Assembly: GCF_009832905.1 (NCBI RefSeq)
Contig: NZ_CP047135.1
Span: forward strand, 4,779,585 to 4,843,584
Length of the DNA: 64,000 nucleotides
Direction of reading: 5' to 3'
Source of the DNA: Stenotrophomonas sp. 364
GTDB taxonomy: Bacteria; Pseudomonadota; Gammaproteobacteria; Xanthomonadales; Xanthomonadaceae
Numbering within the stretch: position 1 is the stretch's first letter; every line of letters begins with the position of its first letter. Below, in pieces: positions 34,007 to 43,684 of this stretch. A program made the position numbers and the translations under genes. The notes under the pieces are model-generated. The model did no database searches, was not told the DNA's origin, and saw only the letters and a program-made list of their open reading frames with translations.

Positions 34007-36889
34007 ATGTTGCATGACCGCCGTACGGCCTCGCCACGAGGCCTCCGCCGCACCGCGCTGCATGGCGCGCTGTTGTATGCCTTGTCTGTCACCGCGGCCG
34101 TGCCGCTGGTGTATGCACAGGACGCCGAAGCACCGCCCGCACAGCCCACCACCCTGGACCAGGTCCAAGTGACCGGCGTGCGCGGCACCATCCAGACCTC
34201 GATCGATAAGAAGCGCGAAGAGACCGTGGTGTCCGACGTGCTTGCTGCCGAGGACATCGGCGACCTGCCGGCCCTGTCCATCGGCGAGGCCATCGAAACC
34301 ATCACCGGTGCCTCCACCCATCGCGAGAAGGGCGGTGCGTCGGAAATCTCGATCCGTGGCCTGGGCCCGTTCCTGGGCTCGTCGACCTTCAACGGCCGCG
34401 AAGCCACCAATGGCAGCGGCGACCGCTCGGTGAACTTCAACCAGTTCCCGTCCGAGCTGATCAACAGCGTGGCCATCTACAAGACCCAGCGCGCCGACTT
34501 CGTCGAAGGCGGCGTGGCCGGCACCGTGAACATGGAAACGGTCAAGCCGCTCGAATACGGCAAGCGCACCATCCAGGTGGATGGCCGCGGCACCTGGCAG
34601 GACTACGACGACCGCCTCAAGGACAAGGACGGCGTGGGCTGGCGCGGTACCGCCAGCTACATCGACCAGTTCGACATGGGCGGGGCCGGCAAGCTCGGCG
34701 TCTCGGTGGGCGTGCAGGCCCTGCAGGGCAGCAACCCGGAAGAAATGTTCTCCAGCAGCTCCACGTGGGTGGCCTGCGACGGCCGCGAAACCGTGGGCGC
34801 CACCCGCAACTGCACCCAGGTCAACGGCAACCAGGTCGCCAACGGCGTGCCCTATTACCTGGTGCCCAGCAGCCGCATCTACCGCCAGTTCATCGAACAC
34901 GACAAGCGCGACTCGCAGTTCGCCGCGCTGCAGTGGCGCCCCAACGACACGGTGGAAGTGAACGTCGACTACCAGCATTCCAAGCGCGATTACACCGAAG
35001 ACCGCTCGGACCTGTCGCTGTCGTCGATGATGCGCAACCTCAACAACCGCGTGGTCACCGACGACGGCGCGCTGCTGCACCACACCGGCAGCACCACCAT
35101 CGACTCCACCGGCAACTTCCTGGAGCGCAAGGAGGAGTACACCGGTGGTGGCTTCAACGTCATCTTCCGGCCCACCCCGGCGTGGACGCTGTCCACCGAC
35201 CTGTCCTACTCCAACACCCAGCGCGACCAGATCGAGCGTTCCACCCGCCTGCGCGCCGGCCGTACCGACGTCAACGGCAAGCCGGTGGGTGGCATCAAGA
35301 ACACCCGCTATGTCGATTACACCTACGACTACAGCGGCGACGTGCCCAGCATCTATCTGGATCCGGCGTTCGACGTGAACAACCCGGACAACTACACCGA
35401 TTCGGCGCTGATCCGGCGCCGCCAGCAGAGCCGAGAGCACACCATCCGCGCGCAGCGCTTCGATGCGACGTTCACCCCGGAAAGCGGCTTCTTCACCGCC
35501 ATCAAGGGCGGCGTGCGCCATTCCGAAGCCACCTACACCGACTTCACCGACACCCGCGACATCACCACCACCAATGTTGCCGCCATCCGCGCGGCCAACC
35601 GCGCCTGCCGCCAGGAATTCCCGCAGAAGGACTTCCTGGCCAACGCCAGCGGCAACACCATCGACCAGTGGGCCAGCTTCGACAGCCGCTGCCTGTTCAA
35701 CGCCTTCACCGGCGTGGACGACACCGGCCTGAGCGCCGACCTGCGCGACCCGGCCAACAACGATGTCACCGAGAAAACCAACGCCCTCTACCTGATGGGC
35801 GACTACAGCAGCGAGTGGTTCGGCCTGCCGGTCACCGGCAACATCGGCGTGCGCGGCGTGCGTACCGACGTGCGCTCGGTGGGCCTGCGCAGCGGCCTGG
35901 ATGTCATCAACAACCCCGATGGCAGCGTGACCCTGCGCCCCACCGGGGACTTCACCAGGCAGATCCTCAAGTCCAGCAACACCGAATGGCTGCCCAGCTT
36001 CAACGCCGCCTTCGAACTGCGTCCGGACCTGCTGCTGCGCGTGGGTGCCTACCGCGCCATGTCGCGCCCCGACCTGGCCGCCGAAGGCTTTGGCCGCAGC
36101 TTCACCCTGGACGAGGCCGACACCGATTTCCGCACGGTGGCCGAAGCGCTGGGCAACATCACCGCCACCGGCAACCCGCGCGCCAAGCCGCTGATGTCCT
36201 GGAACGCCGACGTCTCGCTGGAGTGGTATGCCAACGAAGACTCCATGCTGTCCACTGCCATTTACTACAAGCAGTTCAACGGCGGCTCGGTACCGGTGGT
36301 GGTGGGCGAGACCTTCGACATCGACGGCCAGAGCGTCACCGTGCCGGTGGAGCAGCTGGCCACCAGCGATCAGAAAAGCGACCTGATCGGCTTCGAGCTC
36401 ACCGGCTCGCACAGCTTCAGCTACCTGCCGGGCATCTTCTCCGGGCTGGGCGTGAAGGCCAGCTACAATTACGCCCATTCCAACTTCAAGACCGAAGACC
36501 TGCGCCTGGGCGAGTCCACCGACCCCATTACCGGCGTCTTCACGCCCGGGATCGTCGAGCCGGCCAACATCTTCGGCCTGTCCAAGCACGTGGCCTCGGC
36601 CCAGGTGTATTGGGGCCTGGGCAAGCTGGACCTGCAGGCCATCTATAAATACCGCTCGGATTATTACCAGCAGTTCGTCGGCGACCCGTCGCAGAACCGC
36701 TACGTGCGCGACAATGGCTCGCTCGACTTCCGCGCCACCTACAAAGTGAACAAGCACCTGTCGCTGTCGTTGTCGGCCAGCAACCTCACCGACGAGCCCC
36801 GGGTGTCGGATATGCCCATCCTGGGCAGCTTCCGCGAGTACACCACCTACGGGCGGCGCTATTATCTCGGGGTGCGCTACCGCTTCTGA
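34007..36889 (+). CDS. TonB-dependent receptor for alginate oligosaccharides (inferred)
   Basis: A 960-aa outer-membrane receptor. ATG 34007 follows GGGAGGGA and leads a long N-terminal signal (LLYALSVTAAVPLVYAQ). A TonB-box-like TLDQVQVTGVRG follows, then the plug domain (LSIGEAIETITGAS, ISIRGLGPF, VEGGVAGTVNM) and a 22-strand barrel ending in the aromatic RYYLGVRYRF. It belongs to the carbohydrate-type TonB receptors common in Xanthomonas and Caulobacter. Divergence from the alginate operon suggests oligoalginate uptake; the ligand is inferred. Confidence 0.9.
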   Translation: MLHDRRTASPRGLRRTALHGALLYALSVTAAVPLVYAQDAEAPPAQPTTLDQVQVTGVRGTIQTSIDKKREETVVSDVLAAEDIGDLPALSIGEAIETITGASTHREKGGASEISIRGLGPFLGSSTFNGREATNGSGDRSVNFNQFPSELINSVAIYKTQRADFVEGGVAGTVNMETVKPLEYGKRTIQVDGRGTWQDYDDRLKDKDGVGWRGTASYIDQFDMGGAGKLGVSVGVQALQGSNPEEMFSSSSTWVACDGRETVGATRNCTQVNGNQVANGVPYYLVPSSRIYRQFIEHDKRDSQFAALQWRPNDTVEVNVDYQHSKRDYTEDRSDLSLSSMMRNLNNRVVTDDGALLHHTGSTTIDSTGNFLERKEEYTGGGFNVIFRPTPAWTLSTDLSYSNTQRDQIERSTRLRAGRTDVNGKPVGGIKNTRYVDYTYDYSGDVPSIYLDPAFDVNNPDNYTDSALIRRRQQSREHTIRAQRFDATFTPESGFFTAIKGGVRHSEATYTDFTDTRDITTTNVAAIRAANRACRQEFPQKDFLANASGNTIDQWASFDSRCLFNAFTGVDDTGLSADLRDPANNDVTEKTNALYLMGDYSSEWFGLPVTGNIGVRGVRTDVRSVGLRSGLDVINNPDGSVTLRPTGDFTRQILKSSNTEWLPSFNAAFELRPDLLLRVGAYRAMSRPDLAAEGFGRSFTLDEADTDFRTVAEALGNITATGNPRAKPLMSWNADVSLEWYANEDSMLSTAIYYKQFNGGSVPVVVGETFDIDGQSVTVPVEQLATSDQKSDLIGFELTGSHSFSYLPGIFSGLGVKASYNYAHSNFKTEDLRLGESTDPITGVFTPGIVEPANIFGLSKHVASAQVYWGLGKLDLQAIYKYRSDYYQQFVGDPSQNRYVRDNGSLDFRATYKVNKHLSLSLSASNLTDEPRVSDMPILGSFREYTTYGRRYYLGVRYRF

Positions 36890-36896
36890 GGTCAGT

Positions 36897-36919
36897 GGCG
36901 CGGTTTTCCCAACCGCGCC
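36897..36919 (+). terminator. Hairpin after the receptor gene
   Basis: Perfect 9-base stem GGCGCGGTT / AACCGCGCC with loop TTCCC, 8 bases after the receptor stop. There is no T-run, so it may attenuate rather than terminate before the GntR gene. Confidence 0.55.
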
Positions 36920-36976
36920 GCTCTCTGAGGGCGCGGGTCGCATGATGGTCCCCAGCCACCGTACAGCCAGGTCTTG

Positions 36977-37723
36977 ATGATGTCCGAACCCCGTCTCTAC
37001 CAGTCCATTGCCGCCGAAATCGTCGCGCTGATCGAGAAGGGCGAATTCCCGCCGGGCTCGCGGCTGCCCGGCGAACGCGACCTGGCCGAGCGCCTCGGCG
37101 TCAGCCGGGTGACCGTGCGCGAGGCGGAAATCGCGCTGGAAGCGCAGGGGCTGATCACCATCAAGACCGGCTCGGGCGTGTATGTGAAGGCGCGCCCGTC
37201 GCAGGCCCCCGGCGCGCTGCCGGACGTGTCTGCCTTCGACCTCACCGCCGCCCGCGCGGTGATCGAAGCCGAAGCGGCGGCCATGGCCGCCAGCCGCATC
37301 ACCGAGGAAGAACTGCAGGACCTGGCCGGCCTGATCGCGGCCATGGTCGACCCGGCCTCGGGCGAGGCCGCCGCCAGCGAAGCCGACCGCCAGTTCCACC
37401 TGTCCATTGCCCGCATTGCCGGCAACCCGGTGGTAGAGCACTGCGTGCAGCTGATCTGGCGCATGCGCAATGAACTGCCGCGGGTGCGGCAGGTGTATGC
37501 CAACGTCTGCCACAACGACGACGACGCCCGCGACGAAGAACACACCGCCATCCTCGACGCCCTGCGCGCGCGCGACCCGGCGGCCGCACGGCTGGCCATG
37601 CGCAACCACTTCCAGCGCCTGTTCGAATCCATGCTGGAAGCCACCGAAAACGAAGCGCTGGCCGAAATCCGCCGGCGTACCCAGCAGGACCGCGAACGCT
37701 TCATGGCCGCCACCGGGCACTGA
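36977..37723 (+). CDS. GntR/FadR family regulator of the alginate locus
   Basis: A 248-aa regulator with the GntR winged helix at residues about 8-75 (FPPGSRLPGERDLAERLGVS, VTVREAEIALEAQGLI) and an all-helical FadR/FCD ligand domain (RAVIEAEAAAMAA, AEADRQFHLSIARIAGNPVV, EEHTAILDALRARD). His and Asp residues of the FCD metal site appear to be present. Candidate starts are TTG 36974, ATG 36977 and ATG 36980; I use 36977. Such regulators respond to sugar acids such as KDG or its phosphate, and it probably controls the divergent operon and the receptor. Confidence 0.87.
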   Translation: MMSEPRLYQSIAAEIVALIEKGEFPPGSRLPGERDLAERLGVSRVTVREAEIALEAQGLITIKTGSGVYVKARPSQAPGALPDVSAFDLTAARAVIEAEAAAMAASRITEEELQDLAGLIAAMVDPASGEAAASEADRQFHLSIARIAGNPVVEHCVQLIWRMRNELPRVRQVYANVCHNDDDARDEEHTAILDALRARDPAAARLAMRNHFQRLFESMLEATENEALAEIRRRTQQDRERFMAATGH

Positions 37724-37744
37724 GCCCGGCGCGGGCGGGGCGGT

Positions 37745-38134
37745 TTACTCGCCCTGGTACTGCTTTTCTTCCACCAGCTGCGAACCGGCCACGCGGTTGA
37801 TCTCGTTCTTCACCTTCACCCGCTCGCCATTGGTGCCGTACACCCCACGCGCCAGCTGGATGAACGCATCGTCGAACACCTGGGCCGCTTCCTTGTCGCG
37901 CAGCTGGTCCTGGATGTCCCACATGCGCACGTTGATCGCCTTCAGCTGATCCTTCAGGGCATCCAGCCCCGGCTGGCTGGCCAGCTGCTGCTGCCACAGC
38001 GGCCACAGGCCATCGAGTTCCTTGCGGACGTTGGCGTTCTTGCCGGCATCGCTGATGCGCTCGGCCTTGATTTCCAGAATGGTGATCTTGTCGATCAGCT
38101 CGCCAATCGATACCGGGGTCAGGATCGCGTCCAC
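37745..38134 (-). CDS. DUF6165-type small protein
   Basis: A 129-aa mostly helical protein starting DAILTPVSIGELIDKITILE, which is the recognisable opening of the DUF6165 family, sometimes found near polysaccharide or LPS genes. No signal peptide or membrane helix. The function is unknown. It lies tail-to-tail with the GntR regulator. Confidence 0.75.
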   Translation of the reverse strand: MDAILTPVSIGELIDKITILEIKAERISDAGKNANVRKELDGLWPLWQQQLASQPGLDALKDQLKAINVRMWDIQDQLRDKEAAQVFDDAFIQLARGVYGTNGERVKVKNEINRVAGSQLVEEKQYQGE

Positions 38135-38324
38135 GCCATTACTCGCAACAGGTCAGAGCGGCCATGATAGCGCGGCCCCTGTGCGGCATCGTGGACGCAG
38201 GATTTACGCTGATTTTGCGCCCCTGCCGTCGCTGCGGCATGGCGGCTTTACGGCCCCTGCGGGAACACTGCCCACCTCGACGGCGCCGCCGTCCGATGGA
38301 GTGCTTACCGTGGTGGTTGAACAG

Positions 38325-39014
38325 ATGAAAGGGCGCGTCGTGCGCCGCTGCAGCGTGCTGCTGCTGGGCCTGGTGATGAGTGGTGCGGCGGCGGCCGCGG
38401 TGGAGGGCAATGCGACCCTCACCACCGATTACGTCTGGCGCGGCAGCTCGCAGAGTGACGGCGACCCGGCCGCACAGGCGGGCGTCAAACTGGGCAGCGA
38501 AAGCGGCTGGTACGCCTCGGTGTGGGGCTCAGGGGTGTCGTTCCAGCCCGACAACGGCGCACGCAGCGAGTTTGACGTGGTGGCCGGGTGGAGCGGGGCG
38601 CTGGGCCAGGACTGGGCGCTGGACGTCAACCTCACCCGCTACCTCTATCCGTCCAGCAACGTCGACCTGAACTGGACCGAGCTCAACAGCACCCTCACCT
38701 GGCAGCAGCGCTACTGGCTGCAGGTAGGCGTGTCCGACGACGCGCTGGCCGGCGGCCACACCGGCACCTACGCCCAACTGGGCGCCCGCCTGCCGCTGGG
38801 CGAGCAGTGGCGTCTGGAAGCGGCGGTGGGCCATTACTGGCTGGCCAGCGCGCAGGCCGACGATTACCTGCACGGCCAGCTCAGCGCCATCTGGAAGGTG
38901 CACGGCCCGTGGGAACTGCGCCTCACCGCGCACGACACAGACACCGCCGCCAAACGCCTGTTCCCCGGCATCGCAGGCTCCCGCGTCGAGTTCGCCGTAC
39001 AAACCGCCTTCTGA
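38325..39014 (+). CDS. TorF-family putative porin
   Basis: A 229-aa exported protein with signal peptide (VLLLGLVMSGAAAAA) followed by VEGNATLTTDYVWRGSSQSDG, the opening typical of the TorF/Gcw_chp outer-membrane family. Regular beta strands follow, with a C-terminal aromatic end (EFAVQTAF). It may be a small porin; no substrate known. ATG 38325 was chosen because the signal peptide follows directly; the ribosome site is weak. The last gene before the first SMAG repeats. Confidence 0.8.
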   Translation: MKGRVVRRCSVLLLGLVMSGAAAAAVEGNATLTTDYVWRGSSQSDGDPAAQAGVKLGSESGWYASVWGSGVSFQPDNGARSEFDVVAGWSGALGQDWALDVNLTRYLYPSSNVDLNWTELNSTLTWQQRYWLQVGVSDDALAGGHTGTYAQLGARLPLGEQWRLEAAVGHYWLASAQADDYLHGQLSAIWKVHGPWELRLTAHDTDTAAKRLFPGIAGSRVEFAVQTAF

Positions 39015-39069
39015 CGGGCGCCCACCCACCCCGCGCGGTATTCCGACCGCCGGGCACACACCCCATCCG

Positions 39070-39177
39070 GTAGAGCCGACCGTTGGTCGGCTGCCCCCGG
39101 CGACACGCAACGCAGCCGACCAACGGTCGGCTCTACCGGGCGGCGCGCAAATGCAGCCGACCAACGGTCGGCTCTAC
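39070..39177. repeat. Three SMAG-type GTAG palindromes
   Basis: Three 23-base elements, GTAG followed by AGCCGACC GTT GGTCGGCT-type stem-loops: one in plus orientation at 39070-39092 and two inverted at 39114-39136 and 39155-39177. They match the GTAG-tagged REP family (SMAG) described from S. maltophilia. The last element overlaps the end of the MFS gene: its TAG is that gene's stop codon on the minus strand. Confidence 0.85.
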
Positions 39178-40349
39178 CGGCGCATCACCGCCATCGCCCA
39201 CACCGCCATCGCCACCGCGGCCACGCCCGCGCCGGTCACGCACACCCCGGTCCACCCGAACGCGCCATACACCTGCGCCGACACCAGCGACCCCAACGAC
39301 CCGCCAATGAAGTACCCGGTCATGTACCCCGCATTGAGCCGGTTGCGGGCCTCCGGCCGCAGTGCGAACACCACGTTCTGGTTGCTCACGTGCAGCAGCT
39401 GCGCCGCCAGGTCCAGCACCAGCACGCCCACCACCAGCGCCACCAGCGACTGCGTCGAAAAGCCCAGCGGCAACCATGACGCCGCCAGCAGCACCAGCGC
39501 CAGTGTAGTCGCCAACGCCGCCTTGCCACGGTCCGCCATCCGGCCGGCCACACCGGCGGCCAGCGTGCCCGCCGCGCCTACCAGCCCGAACAGCCCAATC
39601 GTCGCATCGCTGTAGTGGTACGGCGCGCCCGCCAGCAGGAAGGCCAGCGGCGTCCAGAACATCGCGAACATCGCAAAACTCAACGCCCCCAGCAGCGTGC
39701 GCAACCGGAACACCGGCTCCTGCGCGAACAGCGTGCCGATCGAACGCAGCAACGCGCCGTAACTCAAGCCCGCGTGCTGATGGAAACGCGGCAACGTGCG
39801 ATACAGCACCCACGTGGTCAGCACCAGCGTGCCCGCCGCCATCCAGTACACCCAGCGCCAGTCGCCCAGCGACGACAACGCCCCGGCCACCGTGCGCGCC
39901 AGCAGAATGCCCAGCAGCAGCCCGCTCATCACCGTTCCCACCACCCGGCCACGCTCTTCCGGCCGCGCCAATGTCGCCGCGAACGGCACCAGTACCTGCG
40001 CCACCACCGAGAACAACCCGGTGATCGCCGTACCCACCAGCAGCCAGGCGAACTCATGGCTCAACGCGCTCACCACCAACCCCGACGCCGACAACAACGA
40101 CATCACCACGATCAACCGCCGCCGCTCGAACATGTCGCCCAGCGGCACCAGCAGCACCACGCCCACGCCATAGCTCAGCTGCGCCGCCGTCACCAGCGTG
40201 CCCGCGCGCCCGAACGACACCCCGAACTCGCCGGCAATGGTGTGCAGCAGCGGCTGGGCGTAGTAATTGCTGGCCACCGCCACGCCGGTGGCAAAGGCCA
40301 TCAACAGCACCTGCCAGCGGCTCAATGGGGTGTGTACATCGGCGGTCAT
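39174..40349 (-). CDS. MFS transporter, drug-efflux type
   Basis: A 391-aa major facilitator with about twelve helices and motif A-like loops (PLGDMFERRRLIV, GRMADRGKAALA). It starts MTADVHTPLSRWQVLLMAF at ATG 40349. Relatives export drugs or small metabolites (YnfM/Bcr-like). It is divergent from the LysR gene with a palindrome between them, so LysR probably regulates it. The stop codon TAG is donated by a SMAG repeat, meaning the element inserted at or has replaced the original 3' end. Confidence 0.85.
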   Translation of the reverse strand: MTADVHTPLSRWQVLLMAFATGVAVASNYYAQPLLHTIAGEFGVSFGRAGTLVTAAQLSYGVGVVLLVPLGDMFERRRLIVVMSLLSASGLVVSALSHEFAWLLVGTAITGLFSVVAQVLVPFAATLARPEERGRVVGTVMSGLLLGILLARTVAGALSSLGDWRWVYWMAAGTLVLTTWVLYRTLPRFHQHAGLSYGALLRSIGTLFAQEPVFRLRTLLGALSFAMFAMFWTPLAFLLAGAPYHYSDATIGLFGLVGAAGTLAAGVAGRMADRGKAALATTLALVLLAASWLPLGFSTQSLVALVVGVLVLDLAAQLLHVSNQNVVFALRPEARNRLNAGYMTGYFIGGSLGSLVSAQVYGAFGWTGVCVTGAGVAAVAMAVWAMAVMRR

Positions 40350-40423
40350 GAGGCGTCCAGGCTCCAGGGGGACGCCAGTGTCCGCCTCCCTTCGCGATGA
40401 TGGAAATGAATAGTTATCATCCA

Positions 40424-40446
40424 ACGCATCTGAAAAATAGATGCGT
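40424..40446. promoter_or_regulatory. LysR-type operator between MFS and LysR genes
   Basis: ACGCATCT-GAAAAAT-AGATGCGT is a perfect 8+8 inverted repeat with a 7-base centre and contains the T-N11-A pattern of LysR-type binding sites. It lies 16 bases before the LysR GTG start and 75 bases before the MFS start. Confidence 0.78.
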
Positions 40447-40461
40447 AATGGAGATGCCGGC

Positions 40462-41388
40462 GTGAACCTCAAACAGCTCGAGTTCTGCGTGGCCCTGGCC
40501 GAAGAGCGCAACTTCACCCGCGCCGCCGCGCGCTGCCACGTGGTGCAGTCCGCGCTCAGCCACCAGATCGCCCATCTTGAAGAAGAACTGCAGGCCACCC
40601 TGTTCGAACGCCTGCCGCGCCAGGTGCGGGTCACCCCGGCCGGCGAAGCGCTGCTCAGCCACGCCCGCCAGGTGTTGGATTCGCTGCGGCACCTGCGCGA
40701 AGACGTGGCCGCCGTGGCCGGCCAGGTGCGCGGCACCCTCACCATCGGCCAGATCACCTCGCTGACCGCCGTGGACCTGGTGGCCTGCCTGGCCGCCTTC
40801 CACACGCGTTACCCGCAGGTGGAATTCCGCCTGCGCATGGACAAGAGCGAAGTGCTGATGGAAGACGTGCGCGAGCGCCGCGTCGATGTCGCGCTGGTGG
40901 GCCTGTCGCCCGGCACCGCCATCGACGGGGCCTGCCACCGGCTACTGGCCGAAGAATCCATGGTGGCCGTGCTGCCGCCCAGCCACCCGCTGGCCAGCCG
41001 CAAACGCCTGTCGCTGGCCACCCTGGCCGAGCTGCCGCTGGTGGATTTCCAATACGGCAGTGGCGCACGCCGCCAGACCGACGAAGCCTTCGCCGCCGCC
41101 GGGTTGCCGCATCGGGTGCCGTTCGAGATCAACCACATGTCGCTCATCGAGCGCTTCGTCCAGCAGGGGCTGGCGGTGGGCATCGTGCCGGTGGCCATCG
41201 CCGCCGGCTTTACCGGCGTGGCGCGGGTGGCCATCCAGGATGCGCCCGTGCGGCGCGTGCATGCGGTGTGGTCGCGGCTGCCCACGCCGGCGGCGCGGGC
41301 CTTCATGCAGGAACTGCTGCAGCACGTGGCCCCGCAGGCGGAGCCACGTGCTGGCGTGGGGCTTAGGCGCCGCGCACGCGCAGGGTGA
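40462..41388 (+). CDS. LysR family transcriptional regulator
   Basis: A 308-aa regulator with the N-terminal winged helix (LKQLEFCVALAEERNFTRAA, VVQSALSHQIAHLEEEL) and a periplasmic-binding-protein-like effector domain. I prefer GTG 40462, giving VNLKQLEF at the usual position with GGAG 8 bases upstream; ATG 40441 would lie inside the operator palindrome. It is divergent from the MFS exporter it probably controls. Its 3' end overlaps the convergent DUF1456 gene by 26 bases. Confidence 0.87.
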   Translation: MNLKQLEFCVALAEERNFTRAAARCHVVQSALSHQIAHLEEELQATLFERLPRQVRVTPAGEALLSHARQVLDSLRHLREDVAAVAGQVRGTLTIGQITSLTAVDLVACLAAFHTRYPQVEFRLRMDKSEVLMEDVRERRVDVALVGLSPGTAIDGACHRLLAEESMVAVLPPSHPLASRKRLSLATLAELPLVDFQYGSGARRQTDEAFAAAGLPHRVPFEINHMSLIERFVQQGLAVGIVPVAIAAGFTGVARVAIQDAPVRRVHAVWSRLPTPAARAFMQELLQHVAPQAEPRAGVGLRRRARAG

Positions 41389-41833
41389 GGCCCTTCAGGA
41401 AGTTGCGCAGCAGCTGGTCGCCGCAGGCGCGGTAGTTCTTGTGGTCCGGCTGGCGGAACAGCGCCGACAGTTCCGGCTTGGACACCGGGAAACCGGCCTG
41501 CTGGAAGATCTCGTGCATGTCCACGTCCTTCAGCTGGAAGGCCACGCGCAGCTTCTTCAGCACCAGGTTGTTGGTGATGCGCTTTTCCACCGGGCGCAGC
41601 GGCTGGCTCTCGTCGCGGCCACGGAAGTGCACGATCAGCCCGTCCAGAAAGTGCGCCAGGGTGCGATCGTCGCAGGCCACGAAGCCTTCCTCGTCTTCCT
41701 TGCGCAGCCAACCGGCCACGTCGGCCTTGTCGATCACGAAGGCCGGGTCGGCCAGGGCACAGGTGTCGGCGATCATGCCGTCGCTGAGGTCGAGCATGTA
41801 GCGGATGCTGCGCAGTACATCGTTGTTGATCAT
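41363..41833 (-). CDS. DUF1456 family protein (YehS-like)
   Basis: A 156-aa protein with two copies of the DUF1456 helical module: MINNDVLRSIRYMLDLSDGM at the start and RITNNLVLKKLRVAFQLKD in the middle, each with D-x-x-x-L and F-x-x-AGF-type elements. The family is common in gammaproteobacteria and its role is unknown. It is convergent with and overlaps the LysR gene. Confidence 0.85.
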   Translation of the reverse strand: MINNDVLRSIRYMLDLSDGMIADTCALADPAFVIDKADVAGWLRKEDEEGFVACDDRTLAHFLDGLIVHFRGRDESQPLRPVEKRITNNLVLKKLRVAFQLKDVDMHEIFQQAGFPVSKPELSALFRQPDHKNYRACGDQLLRNFLKGLTLRVRGA

Positions 41834-41989
41834 GTGACGTCCAATACCGCCGGCGCGGCTGCGCGGCTGGCCGCCATTTTACCCCCTGCCGGCCTCAGCA
41901 CCCGGCGCGACCGGCCATGCTGTCATCTGGCTGCCATGAAAGTGCAGCACAGTGCCGCCATCGAGCATCAACAGGCAGTGGAGCAGGCA

Positions 41990-42460
41990 ATGCGCAGGTG
42001 GCAGGTTCTGGCGGGTGTGGGCATGGTCTGGCTGGCCGCAACGGCCGCCGCCCAGGCTCCGTATGTGGCAATCGAACAGCGCGTGGACCCGCAGGAACTG
42101 GCCCAAGTAGGGCTCAGCCCGGCCCAGCTGCAGACCTTGAACCGCCTGCTGCGCGAGGCCGATGCCCGCAGCCCGGCTCCGCCGGTGGCCGCGCCCGGCG
42201 CGCCCACCCCCGCGCCCATGTTCCCGGGCTTGGACGACGGCCCCATCACCGCCAAGGTCACCGGCCAGGTGGACGGCTGGGCCCCCGGCACCGTGTTCAC
42301 CCTCGACAACGGCCAGCAGTGGCAGGTGCTCAAGGGCGAGATGAAGCTCAAGGCCAGCCGCAGCAACCCGGCCATCGTCGTCGTACCGGGCATCGCCGGC
42401 CGCTGGTTCCTGCAGGTAGACGAAGACCTGCCCAAGGCCCGCGTCTTCCGCATCCGCTGA
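41990..42460 (+). CDS. Exported small beta-rich protein of unknown function
   Basis: A 156-aa protein with signal peptide (VLAGVGMVWLAATAAAQA). A short helical part (LSPAQLQTLNRLLREAD) is followed by a proline-rich linker and a beta domain with TGQVDGWAPGTVFTLDNGQQ and VLKGEMKLKA that looks OB- or SH3-like. ATG 41990 has a GGAG upstream; an upstream ATG at 41936 would add 18 residues and spoil the signal peptide. The first SMAG element starts 5 bases after its stop. Confidence 0.7.
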   Translation: MRRWQVLAGVGMVWLAATAAAQAPYVAIEQRVDPQELAQVGLSPAQLQTLNRLLREADARSPAPPVAAPGAPTPAPMFPGLDDGPITAKVTGQVDGWAPGTVFTLDNGQQWQVLKGEMKLKASRSNPAIVVVPGIAGRWFLQVDEDLPKARVFRIR

Positions 42461-42464
42461 TCGC

Positions 42465-42663
42465 GTAGAGCCGGGCTCTGCCCGGCTATCCGGGATCTCC
42501 ACCACCCACGTAGAGCCGGGCTCTGCCCGGCTATCCGGGATCTCCACCACCCCACGTAGAGCCGGGCTCTGCCCGGCTATCCGGGATCTCCACCACCCCA
42601 CGTAGAGCCGGGCTCTGCCCGGCTGCTCCAGATTTCGGCAAGCCGGGCAGAGCCCGGCTCTAC
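42465..42663. repeat. Array of five SMAG palindromes, four in direct tandem
   Basis: GTAGAGCCGGGCTCTGCCCGGCT occurs (given here in two parts, GTAGAGCCGGG and CTCTGCCCGGCT) at 42465-42487, 42510-42532, 42556-42578 and 42602-42624, spaced by near-identical 22-23 base linkers containing ATCCGGGATCTCCACCACC. An inverted copy closes the array at 42641-42663. The period is 45-46 bases. It may act as terminator or mRNA stabiliser between the two flanking genes. Confidence 0.88.
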
Positions 42664-42737
42664 GCGATCCCGCCCCGCGCGGTACGTCGCCTTTCCCCCG
42701 GCACACACCCCCCGCATCGGTGCGAAAATACCCGTGA

Positions 42738-43505
<768 letters not shown>

Positions 43506-43528
43506 TCCAAGGGCACCGCTGGCCACCC

Positions 43529-43609
43529 CCTCGGCCACGCACCCGAACGGGTCAACACCTCGGCCGCACACCCGAATGGGCCAACACCTCGGCCGCATAC
43601 CCGAACCGG
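43529..43609. repeat. 29-base tandem repeat, about 2.8 copies
   Basis: Units starting CCTCGGCC, followed by CACCCGAA-type sequence and ending CAACA, lie at 43529-43557, 43558-43586 and 43587-43609. Each differs by a few bases, and the last runs into the next SMAG element. No coding function. Confidence 0.75.
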
Positions 43610-43683
43610 TAGAGCCGACCGTTGGTCGGCTGCTCTCGGCGCATACCCACCGCTGACGGCAGCCGACCAACGGTCGGCTCTAC
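43609..43683. repeat. Two SMAG palindromes in opposite orientation
   Basis: One GTAG-tagged element at 43609-43631 and an inverted one at 43661-43683, forming a larger foldable pair. The second ends one base before the stop of the VOC gene at 43685. Confidence 0.85.
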
Positions 43684-43684
43684 C

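Noticed and set aside
33914..37720. 1268-aa open frame on the minus strand
   Set aside because: It is a shadow antisense to the TonB receptor and GntR genes; composition is Gly/Val/Ala/His/Arg as expected from reversed high-GC codons, with no domain.
42465..42663. Possible CRISPR array: 23-base palindromic repeats with 22-23 base spacers
   Set aside because: The spacers are nearly identical to each other, the repeat is the GTAG/SMAG element seen elsewhere singly and inverted, and there are no cas genes.
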